The notes: generated by a model from the sequence alone, not told the origin. A stretch of 64,000 nt of DNA from Rhinopithecus roxellana (GCF_007565055.1 NC_044554.1:53725676-53789675), one strand, 5' to 3'. Shown: positions 24,840 through 36,537, counted from the stretch's first letter. Translations and numbers: made by a program.

Positions 24840-25163
24840 GGCCAGGCATGGTGGCTCATGCCTGTAATCCCAGCACTTTGGGAGGCCAAAGCAGGTATAT
24901 CACTTGAGGTCAGGAGTTTGAGACCAGCCTGGCCAACATGGCGAAACCTCATCTCTACTAAAAATACAAAAATTGGCAGGGTGTAACAGTGCACACCTGT
25001 AATCTCAGCTACTTGGGAAGCTAAGGTAATCACCTGAACCCGAGAGGCGGAGCCAAGATCAGGCTGTTGCAGTGAGCCAAGATCAGGCTACTGCACTTCA
25101 CGCCTGGGTGACAACAGACTCTGTCTCAAAAAAATAAATAAAAATAAATAATAATAATAAAGG
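24840..25163 (+). repeat. AluS with small internal duplication
   Basis: AGCCAAGATCAGGCT occurs twice (about 25050 and 25075) in the right arm; tail of AATA repeats. Confidence 0.85.
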
Positions 25164-25202
25164 CAATAAGTGTGACAAACATTCAGGAAACATTTATCTA
25201 GA

Positions 25203-25391
25203 AGAGGGTTTCTCAAACTTTTAATGTGTATCAGAATCACCTGGAAGGTTTCTAAAAACATAGATTACTGGGGCCTATTCCCAGAATTTCTGACTCAGTA
25301 GGTGGATCCAAGAATTTGCATTTCTAACAATACAAGGTGATGCTGCGGTGATGTTGATTTGCTGGTCCAAGGACCACACTTTGAGAATAAC
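25203..25391 (+). mobile_element. MER5A-like hAT-Charlie element
   Basis: Starts GGTTTCTCAAACTTTTAATG and ends GGACCACACTTTGAGAATAA, the two ends of the MER5A consensus, with CAGAATCACCTGGAAGG inside. Confidence 0.88.
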
Positions 25392-25401
25392 TAAACCAGA
25401 A

Positions 25402-25598
25402 CAGTGACCAACAAGCTTTTTGTTAAAGAGTCAAATGGTAAATGTTTCAGGTTTGCAGGCCATATGACTCTGTTGCAACCATTCAACTCTGTTGTCATAA
25501 GTCAAAGCAGCCACAGACAATATGTATATGAATCAGCATGGTTGTGTTCCAATAAAACTTTATTTACCAAAAGCAGGAGGCCATAGTGCCAGTCCCTG
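25402..25598 (-). mobile_element. Non-autonomous hAT element (second)
   Basis: The phrases AAAGAGTCAAATGGTAAATG, TGTTCCAATAAAACTTTATT and the end AGTGCCAGTCCCTG match the common mammalian 'caggggtcggcaaac' MITE in reverse. It lies 10 bp from the MER5A. Confidence 0.8.
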
Positions 25599-27933
25599 AT
25601 CTAAAACATACCCTCAAGTAACTTTAACTATTAGTTAAACTATTAAAGTTACTTTAAGAGAAGAGTCTACCGTTTAAACAAATAGCAGGGCAGAATACAG
25701 AAAAGAACAGCCAGGTAACTACTATAGATACTATCCAATAATTATCAGTTAACTCTTAAAAGAAAAAACTGGGGTCTGCAGAAATCTAAGGTATTAAGAA
25801 GATTAAAAACAAAAACCATTTACCATATTCAGGAGACAAGATTCAGCAAGGGCAGCTGGTTAAATTCCTTTCATGTTGAGTCAAGTAAGTCAAACATCAG
25901 TTGTACATGGTTCACAACTACATTGGAACATATGGGTCAATACTGAGTGCTTTTTGGAAAAGAAGTTTTAAAGATTCTTTTCTATGCTAATAGCAAAATA
26001 TGACATTTATTCAGTTGAATGGACTTCATGTTACTTTCTGACGGCTTTGACTTCTCAAAGTCCTAAGTTATTTAGTTCAAACAAAAACATGGAGCTGCAG
26101 ATGATTTCAGAGTTTTTACAAATTACTTTTCTCTAGATCCTCAATAATCTAGCAAAACTGATCTACTTTGGCCCTGCCTCCCAATATCTACTCTAGCTGC
26201 TGCTAGTGCATGAGAACCTAAACAAAAAGGAAACAGAATAGCTTTTCTGCAAGTTCTGAATTCACAAGATGCCAGTCAGAAACTTACCCTCATTTACTCC
26301 CTCACTCTTTTTCCAGCAAGATGTTCCAACTTCCTTCATCTTCTTATAGTTTCTTAGTAGACTGATTAGTAGTTATGTCAACTGCTTATTTCCTCAAGAA
26401 CTCTACATACTAACAGCAGCAGGCTTTAAGGATTCAGTCCTTTTCAAGCACTTTTCTGGAATTCCATCTTTGGGGAGTACCTGCCTCCTTTAACTAGTCT
26501 TGCCCACTTACTGACCTTTAGTTTTAAACCATCTGCCTGTCTTCTCAATCCTCCTGCTTGCTGAACTCACAGCAACTTTAAGCTTCAATGCGTTTTATGA
26601 ACCACCTGTTACTGAAGAGTACCTGATTCACTAAACCTGACCTTGATCCATGACACCTCATGGCCATTGAATTCCTATTGCCCATCTTGAACATGTAGAA
26701 CACTACCGTCTATCCTTATATGACAACATCCAACCTAAACGACAATAAAGAATTTACTTGCTCCTTATAGAACTGATGCAGAAATAGACAAAATGATTTT
26801 TCTTTGTTTTGCTTATATTTACCTGAAGTAAAAGAATGTCTCAGAAGCATATGCTTACTTGAGGAGAGCTAAACAACTGTAGAGAATCCAGGAACGATGC
26901 AATGTTATATGAAGTGATACTTTTATTGTTTTCTGGGCTGCTGTGTAGATAGAAATATTATTCAGAGTTCAAAATGCAAAATGAGGAAAACTTTTCTTTT
27001 TTCATTGATTCACTATGCAGGTGCTTTCAGTGTTTTGGATATACCTGAAACTCTGATAAAGTTAAACAGTTAACTGAAACTCACAGAAACTACTGTTTAA
27101 TCCTATAGAATTCCTTATTTTAAAGAATTTACAAGCTCTAGACTAAGAAACATCCTGTTGTTATTTCAAAAATGTCTGCTTATACATTAAAGGCCCCGCC
27201 TCCTTCACTTAAAATGAACAATCCAAGTGGAATAAAAGAATGGCTTATAACTGACCAAAAAATGAATATGGTTCATTATGTTAATGAGAAAAAATTAAGA
27301 GAAAATGTTTTCAATGTTGATGAAAAGTCAAGGAACACAGATTACAGTAAAGATGATTTTATAAATAAAATCCATTAAAGAACGCACTACTTCAAACTTT
27401 GGTTCAGTAATTTTGCAGAAAGGCACAAATGTCATACTATCCTACAGATTATACGGGTATGTATTACTAATCTTACATTAGCAACAGGTAAATGGCTTTC
27501 CTAACTGTATTTTCCTGGGTATGAGGATGAGTGTGAGTATCCTTTCAGTTTTATATCCCACAAACTATAACTACTGTACAACTGATCAGCAAAAACATTA
27601 TGATTAATATATTAAATGAGGAAGTATATCCTACAATTTAGAAAGATTACCTACAATTTAGAAAGATTAACATTTAAAATAGTTAAAATTATTGAAAGTT
27701 TTAACTTGCCCAAAACAGTCCCTAACCATAAGGGACAACTAATGATGCTATAAAATTCTATCTAACGTTCCTAGTCTACTTGTTGTTTTGGAGGGCAGGC
27801 TGCCATTCCTGGCCTATTTTAATCTTTCAAAGGTGGTCTCTGCTCCCATTTAAAGGTAAAAGCAATTAAGAGATACAGAACCCTCAGAATTACCTTCTGT
27901 AACTTACCTAATTTCTAAGCTTAAAATGTAATC
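25599..27933. other. Alu-free intronic DNA
   Basis: Holds a 20-bp direct tandem repeat at 27632-27671 (CCTACAATTTAGAAAGATTA twice) and a 68-codon open frame at 27172-27378 of unknown meaning. Other content not recognised. Confidence 0.5.
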
Positions 27934-28203
27934 TAGGCTGGGAGTAGTGGATCACCTGAGGTCAGGAGTTCGAGACCAGCCTGGCCAACGTGGAGAAACC
28001 CCGTCTCTACTAAAAATACAAAAATTAGCCAGGCGTGGTGGTGGCCACCTGTAATCCCAGCTACTCGGGAGGCTGAAGCAGGAGAATCACTACCCAGGAG
28101 GTGGAGGTTGCAGCAGTGAGCTGAGATTGTGCCACTGCATTTCAGCCTGGGCGACAGAGACCCTATCTCAAAAAAAAAAAAAACAAAAAAACAAACAAAA
28201 AAG
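27934..28203 (+). repeat. AluS lacking part of its left end
   Basis: GGCTGGGAGTAGTGG is joined directly to ATCACCTGAGGTCAGG, a 35-base deletion. Confidence 0.86.
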
Positions 28204-28721
28204 TGTAATCTAAATCCACGGCCTCAATTTTATTTAATTCTTATTGCATGCATCTTCCTAGACTTTGCTGGGATCAAGACCAGAGACTTATGACCAAACC
28301 ATATTCTTTGGCAAAGGGGCTTTAGCTAAGGAACATCCTTGTAATTAATCCAACTAAGCAAAAATGATCCTAGTCTGTGTGAGGGGACTGGGTTCTTCCA
28401 ACCGTCACACAGACAATTCTCAAACTGTTTCTTGGATTTTCCTGTGCACCTCCTCCCTGCTTTTAAATAGAATGAATATGTTTAGGGAAAACAAATTATC
28501 CCTCTCCCCTCTGCTAATACTAACAACTAAAACAAAGGTATTTATAAAACGTAATGAAGCATAAATAAGATAAAATAAGATACCAGTAATTACTATCTAC
28601 TTACAGCTCCTCCTTTCTAAAAAAACTTAAAATATATTTATTTTTCAACATTTCTGAGTATAACATAGGAAATTATTTGGTTTCCCATATAACAAATTAC
28701 AGATTTAACTTGAGGCAAAAA
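28204..28721. other. Unassigned intronic DNA
   Basis: Nothing recognised. Confidence 0.55.
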
Positions 28722-28829
28722 AGGTGAAGTAAGTGACTTACCCAAGGTTACAATTAGAGGTACAGCTGGGGCTAGAAACCAGGTCTCCTGAGTCTCAGCC
28801 CAGTGCTCTTTTCCTTAGCCCATGATGCC
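28722..28829 (-). repeat. MIR
   Basis: AGTGACTTACCCAAGGTTAC...AACCAGGTCTCCTGAGTC...CAGTGCTCTT is reverse MIR. Confidence 0.82.
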
Positions 28830-28849
28830 TTATCAGAAAAATCCAAATA

Positions 28850-29785
28850 CAGTCAGACCCCCAGTTATATGGGTATGAGTTACACTGATTCACATATACA
28901 AACTTTATATAGTGTGACCAATGTTTCAACTCACGCGGTACCCTGCTTCCATTTATGCAGTATGCCAGGCATCGGCACGATTTTCAGTGGCACACAGGCG
29001 GTTGCCACCACCAGGGCCCTAGGCAAAATTGCAAAGAAGGCAGAGTTTGTCTTTGGCCCTCCCACTTCCCTTATGCATTCCTCTCCCACCTCCTGGCAGT
29101 CCCCCTGCCCAGCCTCCCGGCACCATCATGCTGCCCTCAGATCGTCTAAAGCCCCCAACTTCCACCACTCACCCAGGAATGCCCTTTCTTGAAGTGCCCA
29201 GTGATCCAAAATTACCTCTACAATTCTCTACTAACAAAATTCCTACTCCTAAGGATTCCAGTGAAGTTTAGGTAATCTAAATGATTAATTGCTTTATGTA
29301 ATTCAAGTTAAGGTATATTTAACAGACTTAAATCTCCAATGAATTTTAAAAGGAACTAATTAAAAACTGCTGGGAAGGGGAAGGGGCAGAAACCTTGAGC
29401 GGGTGAGGAGGTAATGTTTTCCCAAAGCCCCAGGACTCTGTGCCACTTCAGATTCCTTCACAGACAGGACACTAAGGGCTGAGGGGATCACCGCCACCTT
29501 GAACCCCACTACCAAAAAAGAGAGTAGCTGCTTTATAGTCTCTGGAATTTTTTTTTAAAAAAAGGACAGAGTTGCCTTAAATACCCTCCTACCTACCTTT
29601 TCCATCTCTCTCCCACCTCCTGGATCCCCATTTCCACCTCTTAGTGCCAAAGACACCCAACAGCGTTCCCATAAGCTGTTTGTGTGTCCAATACAAGGCT
29701 TCCCATTAAGTGGTTTCAAATTACATGGTGTTATTCAGGGGACGTTTCCATGTTCCCCTATCCCTGGGTAACTTGAAGTTGACTG
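28850..29785. mobile_element. Possible Tigger-type DNA transposon copy
   Basis: The left end CAGTCAGACCCCCAGTTATA and the inverted right end CAGTCAACTTCAAGTTACCC are imperfect terminal inverted repeats. Both ends are flanked by TA, the target of Tc1/mariner-class elements. The 936-bp interior has only short frames and no visible transposase. Family not fixed. Confidence 0.6.
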
Positions 29786-31499
29786 TATGCTAAAAAAGAA
29801 CAATCCTAATTATTAAAAGTCCTGAATCATAAAATGATATATATAAACTCATTAAATGGTAAGAAAAAAAAAGTTCTGATTCTTATTTTGCATATATAGG
29901 ATTTTGATATCTAAAAAAAACTCCACTCAATTATTTTTCCTTGAAAGTAGAATACTTTTTACTTCTGACCCAATACAACAGTGAAAATCCAGTCATTTCA
30001 GCTAAACAATACTGTGGACTCGTAAATATGAGTTCAATCATAAATCCTCTAAGTCTGAAGGTCAAAAAAAAAAAAATTCCAGTAACAGACACATAAAAAA
30101 ATACACAAAATGGATTTTAAGAAATCCATGTTTCTGCTGACTACACACACAGAAATATATATATTTAAATTTAGCTTTGCAATACTAGACGGGCTGCCTA
30201 ATTCAGAAACTTATCAGGAGATGGTTTACCTTGATCCAACTACCCTCCCAGTAAAACTAAGAAATCCAATCCATGAAGAAGATCCCAAAAATGGTATCCA
30301 TCAAGGATTAAAAGGATCATGTAAAGCAAGTCTTAAATAATTTAATTTTATTACACAGATTAGTTACTCTGTTAGCTAGGATCCAATGAAGCCCGTTCCC
30401 AATACCCTCTCTCATGTTGGAAAAGGAAGAATGTTAAGACATGCTGCAGTGATAAAACAACCATTCTTACCTAAACGTGAGAAATGGTAACAGTTAAAAG
30501 TTTCTCCAGTGGCATTTTAACTTAATGTTAACTTTCCATACAAAACTAATTTCCTTCCCAATCTTTCCTCTCTACACAACAAGTAGGTTTGCCATCTACA
30601 CCTATTTGTCCATATGTTCTACAAAGAAAAGTTCCCAATATGGGTTTTTATTAAAACTGAAAATGTGAACACTGAAAAGCCACTCTATGCGCTGCTGAAA
30701 GATTTGAATGCAATGAAGTTTTTAAAATCTACTCATATTTTGCTGTAAAGCCCTCATGTAAATTAAAACAGTAACTTAAAAACTAAATTTAAGATGTGCC
30801 TTTTCTCTTAAATCAATACACTTAAATAACCTGTCAAGAAAAAAAGCATTTCCTAAGTGGCTAAGAAACTATCTGCCTCAACAAACAACACATAAAAACT
30901 ACCAAAGATTTTGCTGTGTTAAGAAAGTAATAAACTAGACCTTTCCTACATATTTAAATGGATTTAAGTTGAATTTGAGAGTACATTACTAATTATCATC
31001 ACCAAAAAAGCAACAGCATTTCATCATTTTATTTAGAAATTCTCTTTATGACAAAGGATAATCCAGCAATTAAGGGCTCTCTATACAGAATCTAAACTAA
31101 GCGCCTGAAAGGATCTTTGTTCTCCTCAATTCTACTTCACTGGGTACCAAATTTTCAAAATCGTTCTATTTGGGGCACATGCAAGATTTGTCAATATTTA
31201 CTGAACAAAGCCTCTATTAAATTGTCTAACAAAATGGAGGTCTCTCGGAAAAACAGGCCATAACATGTTCCTTCTCACAAAATGGGGCCAAACACACCCA
31301 CTTAAGAAACCATGGTTTGGGTCAGATTTTCCATAAAAATGGTTGTTTCTGTGGGGCTCGAGGGTGCATCTCTGGGACTGGGTTAGTAATAAAGGTTTCC
31401 TCCTGACCCAGGAAGAGGAGGAGGGGGAAGCTTCTCTCTAGGCACTCTGGAGGACGGCGGCGAGGGATGATCCCAAGGCTCTGGGTTAAGGAATCAGAT
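29786..31499. other. Repeat-poor start of LUC7L2 intron 1
   Basis: AT-rich unique DNA that rises in GC content from about 31350 toward the CpG island. No exon recognised. Confidence 0.55.
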
Positions 31500-31650
31500 C
31501 GGGGGTGGAGGCCTTAGCCGTCCGCAGGTACCTAACCAGCGACAAAACTGGCCCCCCACTACGCAAGAGAGACGCGGGCTCTCCCGTCCCAGCCAAGTCA
31601 ACATTAAAAGCACAAACTCTCCTTTCTGCCTCCAGGCCCCGCCTCACTCC

Positions 31651-31752
31651 ATTGGCAGTAGTTCCCGCCAATCCGCAAGGTCACCGCCCCCCATGCCCGC
31701 CTGCCAAGCCCTGATTGGATGGGACGGGGGCCGGGGACCTCGTGTTACCAAT
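31651..31752. promoter_or_regulatory. Cluster of four CCAAT boxes
   Basis: Four NF-Y type pentamers occur within 102 bp: ATTGG at 31651-31655, CCAAT at 31668-31672, ATTGG at 31714-31718 and CCAAT at 31748-31752. They lie 110-270 bp downstream of the LUC7L2 start codon, in the start of intron 1, rather than upstream of the expected start site. They may serve a second start site for LUC7L2 or an opposing transcript. The motifs are certain; their use is inferred. Confidence 0.6.
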
Positions 31753-31863
31753 CTGGGAGCCCCTTACTCAGCCACACGCGCGCGCCCAGGTGCGCCCTCG
31801 GAACCCCTTCCCTTCGCCGTCCCCGTCCCCTCCCCCACCCCCAGGGCCCTAGCAGAGACTTAC

Positions 31864-31924
31864 CGTCCCGGGAGGTGCCCATCAACTGGTCCAGCATCGC
31901 GCGCATCTGGGCCTGCGCCGACAT
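31864..31924 (-). CDS. LUC7L2: LUC7L2 coding exon 1 (start of gene)
   Basis: LUC7L2 is a nuclear, U1 snRNP-associated protein that influences 5' splice-site choice. Read on the minus strand, this 61-nt piece starts at an ATG in a strong context (GCCGCCGCCATGTCG) and encodes MSAQAQMRAMLDQLMGTSRD plus one base. It ends in a consensus donor, G|GTAAGTC. The N-terminal peptide is the LUC7 family signature. Met10 and the 'GTSRD' ending match LUC7L2 as I remember it, whereas LUC7L has Leu and 'GTARD' there. The exon ends in phase 1, which fits exon 2 at 15338-15432. It lies inside a CpG island, as expected for a broadly expressed gene. The remainder of the protein (zinc fingers after residue 52, coiled coil, RS tail) is outside the window. 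Confidence 0.96.
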
Positions 31925-32766
31925 GGCGGCGGCGTAGCGGGCGGACGGGCGGGGGTGGGGCGCAGACCGAGCCCTTTTGGGCGGGGGAAGAAGGGGAAGG
32001 GATGGGGGAAGGTGCGCTGCTGTCTCGGTGGCCGCCGCCGCCCCGAGGCTTGCGGAAAGGGAGCCGGAAGGGTTGCGAGAGAGTCCGGACTGCGCTCCTC
32101 ACGACGACGTGTACGTGGAAGACGACAGCCCCCGACAGCGACCCTCGTGCCCTCACTCTCCGTCCGGTTCTTGGGACAGAAGCGACACAGGCCAAACGAG
32201 CTCTCGCCTTCAACACCGCCACCCGCCAGAAGCCGTCAACCCCCCCTCCAAGCTCTGACGCTGCTCGCCGCCACCGTCGCCACGACGGGAGCGCGCACGC
32301 TCCTCGCGCTTAGTCGTTTCCCGCGGGGTCTCCACCAACTGGCATCCAGCTGTATCGCTCCGCCCGCCCCTACCGAGTGGAGTTCCACCCTAACGGCTCT
32401 GGGCGCGTGCACGCGCGCTCCTCCCGCTCCTTTCCCCTGGATCTCGCGATATTCTGGTTCCTTAACTGACTGTCCAAGCCGGATCCGCCCCGAGGCGCCA
32501 AACCTTAGGCTCCCTCCGGGCTGTAGGGCTGGCGGCTAAGGCTGCGCGGCCCGCGGTGATGGCGATTCGAGACCCAAATTAGCAAAATGCGCTAGAGGCT
32601 TATCCTGGGCAGAAAGTTAAGTAGAGACCATGCCCATTGCAGACCCGACTGCGGTCAGCCTCCTTGGCGTCTGAGGTGGGCGTGCTTGGGGCGAACGCCC
32701 GCCCCGAGTGGCGTGGACGCGTCCTGGTTCTCGTGCGCCTTTGCCGGCCGGCAGCAGCCCTGTCTC

Positions 32767-32786
32767 GCCGCCGCCGCCGCCGCCGG
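32767..32786. repeat. CCG trinucleotide run
   Basis: Six to seven perfect CCG/CGG units lie in the LUC7L2 CpG island, about 840 bp upstream of the ATG. Read in the gene's direction it is a CGG repeat, but probably outside the mature mRNA. Confidence 0.85.
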
Positions 32787-32850
32787 GGCCGCGTTTCTTC
32801 CGTTGCGTGGGGCTTTAAGGCTCCTCGGCTGGGAAGTGTCAACTTCAGGA

Positions 32851-33218
32851 GAAAGCATCCGAAAGTAGTACCCTAGGAAACAGGCGCGCCGACCCATTCG
32901 GATTCATCGTTACCTACAAGGTCACGAGCGGCTTAGTCTGAATGTGAAACCATCAAAACTCAGCGTATTCTGACCTACAGGAGAGGCGATCTCGTGGAGC
33001 CGGGAGCCAGCGGCGCTGACCGCGGGGAAGCCTGGGTTCTGAAGCCCGGCCCGTGACTGACTGGGGCCTTGGCTTTAGTTCTACCCCTGGTAGGATTCAT
33101 GGAGGTGGTCACACGTCTCCTATGGCGTGGCTGTGAGAACAAACTGGAATAAAATACTTAGCCCAGAGCCTTTCCCTGGTGTTTCTAAAATCTGTTTTAG
33201 TAAAATATTTATTCCTTG
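32851..33218. other. Upstream flank of the LUC7L2 island
   Basis: GC falls off; no gene or repeat recognised. Confidence 0.5.
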
Positions 33219-33508
33219 CCGGGCGCGGTGGCTCACGCCTGTAATCCCAGCACTTTGGGAGGCCAAGGGAGGCGGATTGTCTGAGGTCAGGAGTTCAAGA
33301 TCAGCCTGGCCAACGTGGTGAAACCCTGTCTCTACTAAAAATATAAAAATTAGACGGGCGTGATGGCGGGCGCCTCCCCACTTACTCGGGAGGCTGAGGC
33401 AGGAGAATCGTTTGAACCTGGGAGACGGAGGTTGCAGTGAGCCGAGATCACGCCACTGCACTGCAGCCTGGGCGACAGAGCGAGACTTCGTCTAAAAAAA
33501 AAATCCTT
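33219..33508 (+). repeat. AluS/Y, first Alu upstream of LUC7L2
   Basis: GCCGGGCGCGGTGGCTCACG start; the first repeat after the 5 kb Alu-free interval. Confidence 0.9.
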
Positions 33509-33762
33509 AAGTAAGACATATAGGTCAGTGTGCAGTAAGAAAAGTTGCTTAAAAAGAAATTTAAAACGGTAAGAAAAATTAATGAGTTAATAAAATCAAA
33601 TGTTTAAGAAGACAAGCACTTTCTAGATACTTTGAAAAGAAATAATAGAGATTTGTGTTCCGTTAACATTATATATTCATCGCCTTGGAACTGTTATTAG
33701 CAGATCATTAAAAAACATGAATAGTAGTAATAGTCCCAAAATTGCTTTAAATGTATATTGCA

Positions 33763-34056
33763 GCTGGGAGCGATGGCTTATGCCTGTAATCCCAGCACTT
33801 TGGGAGGCAGAGGCGGGCGGATCACCTTGAGGTCAGGAGTTCAAGACCAGCCTGACCAACATGGTGAAATTCCATCTCAACTAAAAATACAAAAATTAGC
33901 CGGGCATGGTGGCGCGCGCCTATAATCCCAGCTACTCCGAGGCTGAGGCAGGAGAATCACTTGAACCCAGGAGGTGGAGGTTGCAGTAAGCCGAGATCAT
34001 GCCACTGCACTCCAGCTTGGGGATAGAGCAAGACTCTATCTCAAAAATAAATGCAT
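33763..34056 (+). repeat. AluS
   Basis: Starts AGCTGGGAGCGATGGC. Confidence 0.88.
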
Positions 34057-34077
34057 ATTGGGCCAATAAAAATTTTT

Positions 34078-34365
34078 GAGGCGAGACGTGGTGGCTCACA
34101 CCTGTAATCCCAGCACTTTGGGATACCAAGGCGGGTGAATCATGAGGTCGGGAGTTTGAGACCAGCCTGGCCAACATGGTGAAACCCTGTCTCTACTAAA
34201 AATAGAAAAAATGAGCTGGGTGTGGTGATGTGCGTCTGTAATCCCAGCTACACGGGAGGCTGAGGCAGGAGAACTGCTTGAACCCAGGAGGCGGAGGTTG
34301 CAGTGAGCCGAGATGGCGCCACAGCACTGCAGCCCGGGTGTTAGACTCCATCTCAAAAAAAAAAT
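34078..34365 (+). repeat. AluS
   Basis: Head-to-tail with the previous one, 22 bp apart. Confidence 0.88.
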
Positions 34366-35242
34366 TTTTTTTTTTAATCACGTTATCTTTAGTGATAGAC
34401 AAAATAGCTTCTCGCCAGTTATTCAGAGAACTCTGAATTCCAAACTCCGAATACTAGGATATCCTTTGGGAACTGATTACAATAACAGAAAAATGTGGAA
34501 ATTAATATGTCTTAGAGGGATGCACTATTATGTACACAATGTGATCTGACCCTGAAAAACAATGCATTTAGGGAAATACACTAAAACGAATAATTATGTT
34601 TTGGTGAAGAGATTTGAGTTCTTGTTTATATTTCAGATGTCTCTTATAAATAGCATATAATTGGGGATTAAAAATAGTCTATACAATACGTAATGATCAA
34701 AACCGAGGAGTGAAATTGAGGAATGAATTAAGTGATGTTCACTCTTTGAAGCATTATATTCATGTAATTACTCCTGCGTTTGGGTTTAAAACTCTTATTT
34801 TTGTCTATCTGTCTCACCTATTTCTTATTTTTGTCTATTTATCTCACCTATTTCATGTTTTTCTCATGTTTCTTGCCTGATTTTTACTCATTCCAATTTT
34901 TTCGACTCTAGTAGTGTGGAAGTTTCATTTTATTATATTTTTGTTCTTTCAGTGATTACCCTAGAAGTTATAATGTGTATCCTTGAGGTATCAAACTCTA
35001 ATTTAATCAATACTTTTATACCCCCCTCCGCCAAGAGAGGTAATACAAGAAACCTAGAAAACTAACTCCATTTACTCTCATCCCAAGTTACATGCTCTAG
35101 TTATCAGGTCTTATTTTTTAAAACCAAGTTTTATATAATCAGTGTTCTTTATTTACCACTTATTTTGCTCTTCATTCCTTCGTAAATCTCTGCCTGTCCA
35201 TCTGGGATCATTTCCCTTTTGTCTGAAGTTTATCCTTTAGCA
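34366..35242. other. Intergenic, mostly unassigned
   Basis: Contains an imperfect tandem duplication at about 34795-34856 (TTATTTTTGTCTATCTGTCT, then CACCTATTTC, repeated once). Confidence 0.55.
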
Positions 35243-35442
35243 CAGGAGTCAGCAAGCTACGGTCCACAGGCCAAATGCAGCCCACGGCCTATTTTTGTGA
35301 ATAAAGTTTCATTCGAATACTGCCAGGCTCGTTCATTTATGTTTTGTTATGGTTGCTTTTGCCCCACAGTAGAGTTGAGTGGTTTGTGAGGGATCCCATA
35401 CTGTGTGGCCTACAAGACTCAAATATTTACTATCTGACTCTT
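35243..35442 (+). mobile_element. Non-autonomous hAT element
   Basis: CAGGAGTCAGCAAGCTACGG...AATATTTACTATCTGACTC: the same family as 25402-25598, opposite orientation, with its right end cut by an Alu. Confidence 0.8.
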
Positions 35443-35564
35443 TTTTAAGACGGGGTTTCACCATGTTGGCCAGGCTGGTCTCAAACTCCTGACCTTAAGT
35501 GATCCACCCGCCTCCGCCTCCCAAAGTGCTGGGGTTACCAGGGTGAACCACTGTGCCCGGCCTG
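35443..35564 (-). repeat. Alu fragment
   Basis: Reverse, from ACGGGGTTTCACC to the 5' end. Confidence 0.87.
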
Positions 35565-35718
35565 ACTATAAAGTTTGCCTCCCTTGCTTCAGGGTTTGCT
35601 TTTGTGTTGGTCAGCTAGTTGGGAGAAAGCTCCCATTTTGTTTATCTAAAAATATCTTTATTTTGCTTTAAATTCTAGATGGATATTTTTATCAACTAAA
35701 TCCGAGGTTGGAGGTTCC

Positions 35719-36025
35719 TTTTTTTTTTTTTTTTGGTGATAAAGTCTTGCTCTGTCACCCAGGCTGGAGTGCAGTGGCGAGATCTTGCCTTGGCTTACTG
35801 CAGCCTTGGCTTCCTAGGCTCAAGTGATCCTCCCACCTCAGCCTCCCAAGTAGCTGGGACTGCAGGTATGCACCACCACACTGAGCTAATTTTTAAAATT
35901 TTTCTTGTAGAGACAAGGTCTCCCTATGTTGCCCAGGTCGGTCTGGAACTCCTGGGCTCAAGCAATCTGCCCACCTCAGCCTCCTGAAGTGCTGGGATTA
36001 CAGGTGTGAGCCACCACGCCCAGTG
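35719..36025 (-). repeat. AluJ
   Basis: CTTGGCTTCCTAGGCTCAAG and similar AluJ positions; reverse orientation. Confidence 0.86.
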
Positions 36026-36537
36026 GTTATTTTCTTTAGGCACATACATTCTACCTGACCTTTTACCCTCCACTGCTTTTAAGAAGTTAGTTCTATTTTT
36101 CACTCTTTTAAAGATAGCTGACTACTTTATCATGCTGTGGACTCATTGAACAATGAGCCTTCATTCATTCATTGAGAATCCATCAACTAACATCTTTTGT
36201 CAATTTAGGAAATTCTTAGCTCTTACCTCCTCAGATATTGCCTCTCTCATCAACTTCTGGACATTCAAATACATGCATATTAGATAGTTTTCACTGTATC
36301 CTCTCTTATCTCTTTACTCTCAGTTTTGCACTTTTACCTTGGTCTTTCAAAGCTGATGCCTTTTTTTGACAAATTTTATAGTTCACTAATCTTATAGAGC
36401 TGTATCTAATTTGTTAAATCCATCAGTTGAATTATTTTTCAGTTCTAGAATTTGTATCAGGTTGTTTATCAAACCTATAATGTCATTTTACAGTTTCTGG
36501 TTCCCTGATGAAATTTCCAAGCTTGGGGGTGCTGCTT
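36026..36537. repeat. Intergenic, old LINE-like
   Basis: Phrases such as TTTAGGAAATTCTTAGCTCTTA and GCCTCTCTCATCAACTTCTGG look like an old L1 3' UTR; weak. Confidence 0.3.

Larger units (their letters stand above)
15433..31863 (-). other. LUC7L2: LUC7L2 intron 1
   Basis: This 16.4 kb intron is bounded by GTAAGTC at the donor and ATTACAG at the acceptor. It is comparatively poor in Alus (seven mapped, two of them partial). It also holds two hAT-type elements, MIR fragments and a Tigger-like element. A possible extra exon at 17019-17089 and a CCAAT-box cluster at its 5' end are described separately. Confidence 0.9.
31500..32850 (-). promoter_or_regulatory. LUC7L2: LUC7L2 CpG-island promoter
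   Basis: The stretch is visibly GC-rich and full of CG dinucleotides, unlike the AT-rich DNA on both sides, and it surrounds the LUC7L2 start codon. No TATA box is apparent. It contains GC boxes, an ETS-like CCGGAAGG near 32063, a TCTCGCGA motif near 32442 of the kind bound by BANP-type factors, and a CCG run at 32767-32786. Transcription is expected leftward, starting somewhere in about 31950-32350. Long open frames across the island on both strands are explained by its lack of AT-rich stop codons. Confidence 0.85.

Noticed and set aside
27172..27378. 68-codon plus-strand frame with natural-looking composition
   Set aside because: No splice-site context, no promoter and no recognised protein. 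Kept only as a note in the intron description.
28803..29192. 129-codon plus-strand frame
   Set aside because: Starts in a MIR and continues into a probable DNA transposon; two other frames are open over the same bases. No domain recognised.
31693..32539. Open frames of about 200 codons (31693-32313 and 31955-32539, plus strand) across the LUC7L2 island
   Set aside because: The island is GC-rich, so stop codons are rare by chance. The frames are low-complexity (Arg, Pro, Ala), overlap each other and run antisense to the real LUC7L2 exon.
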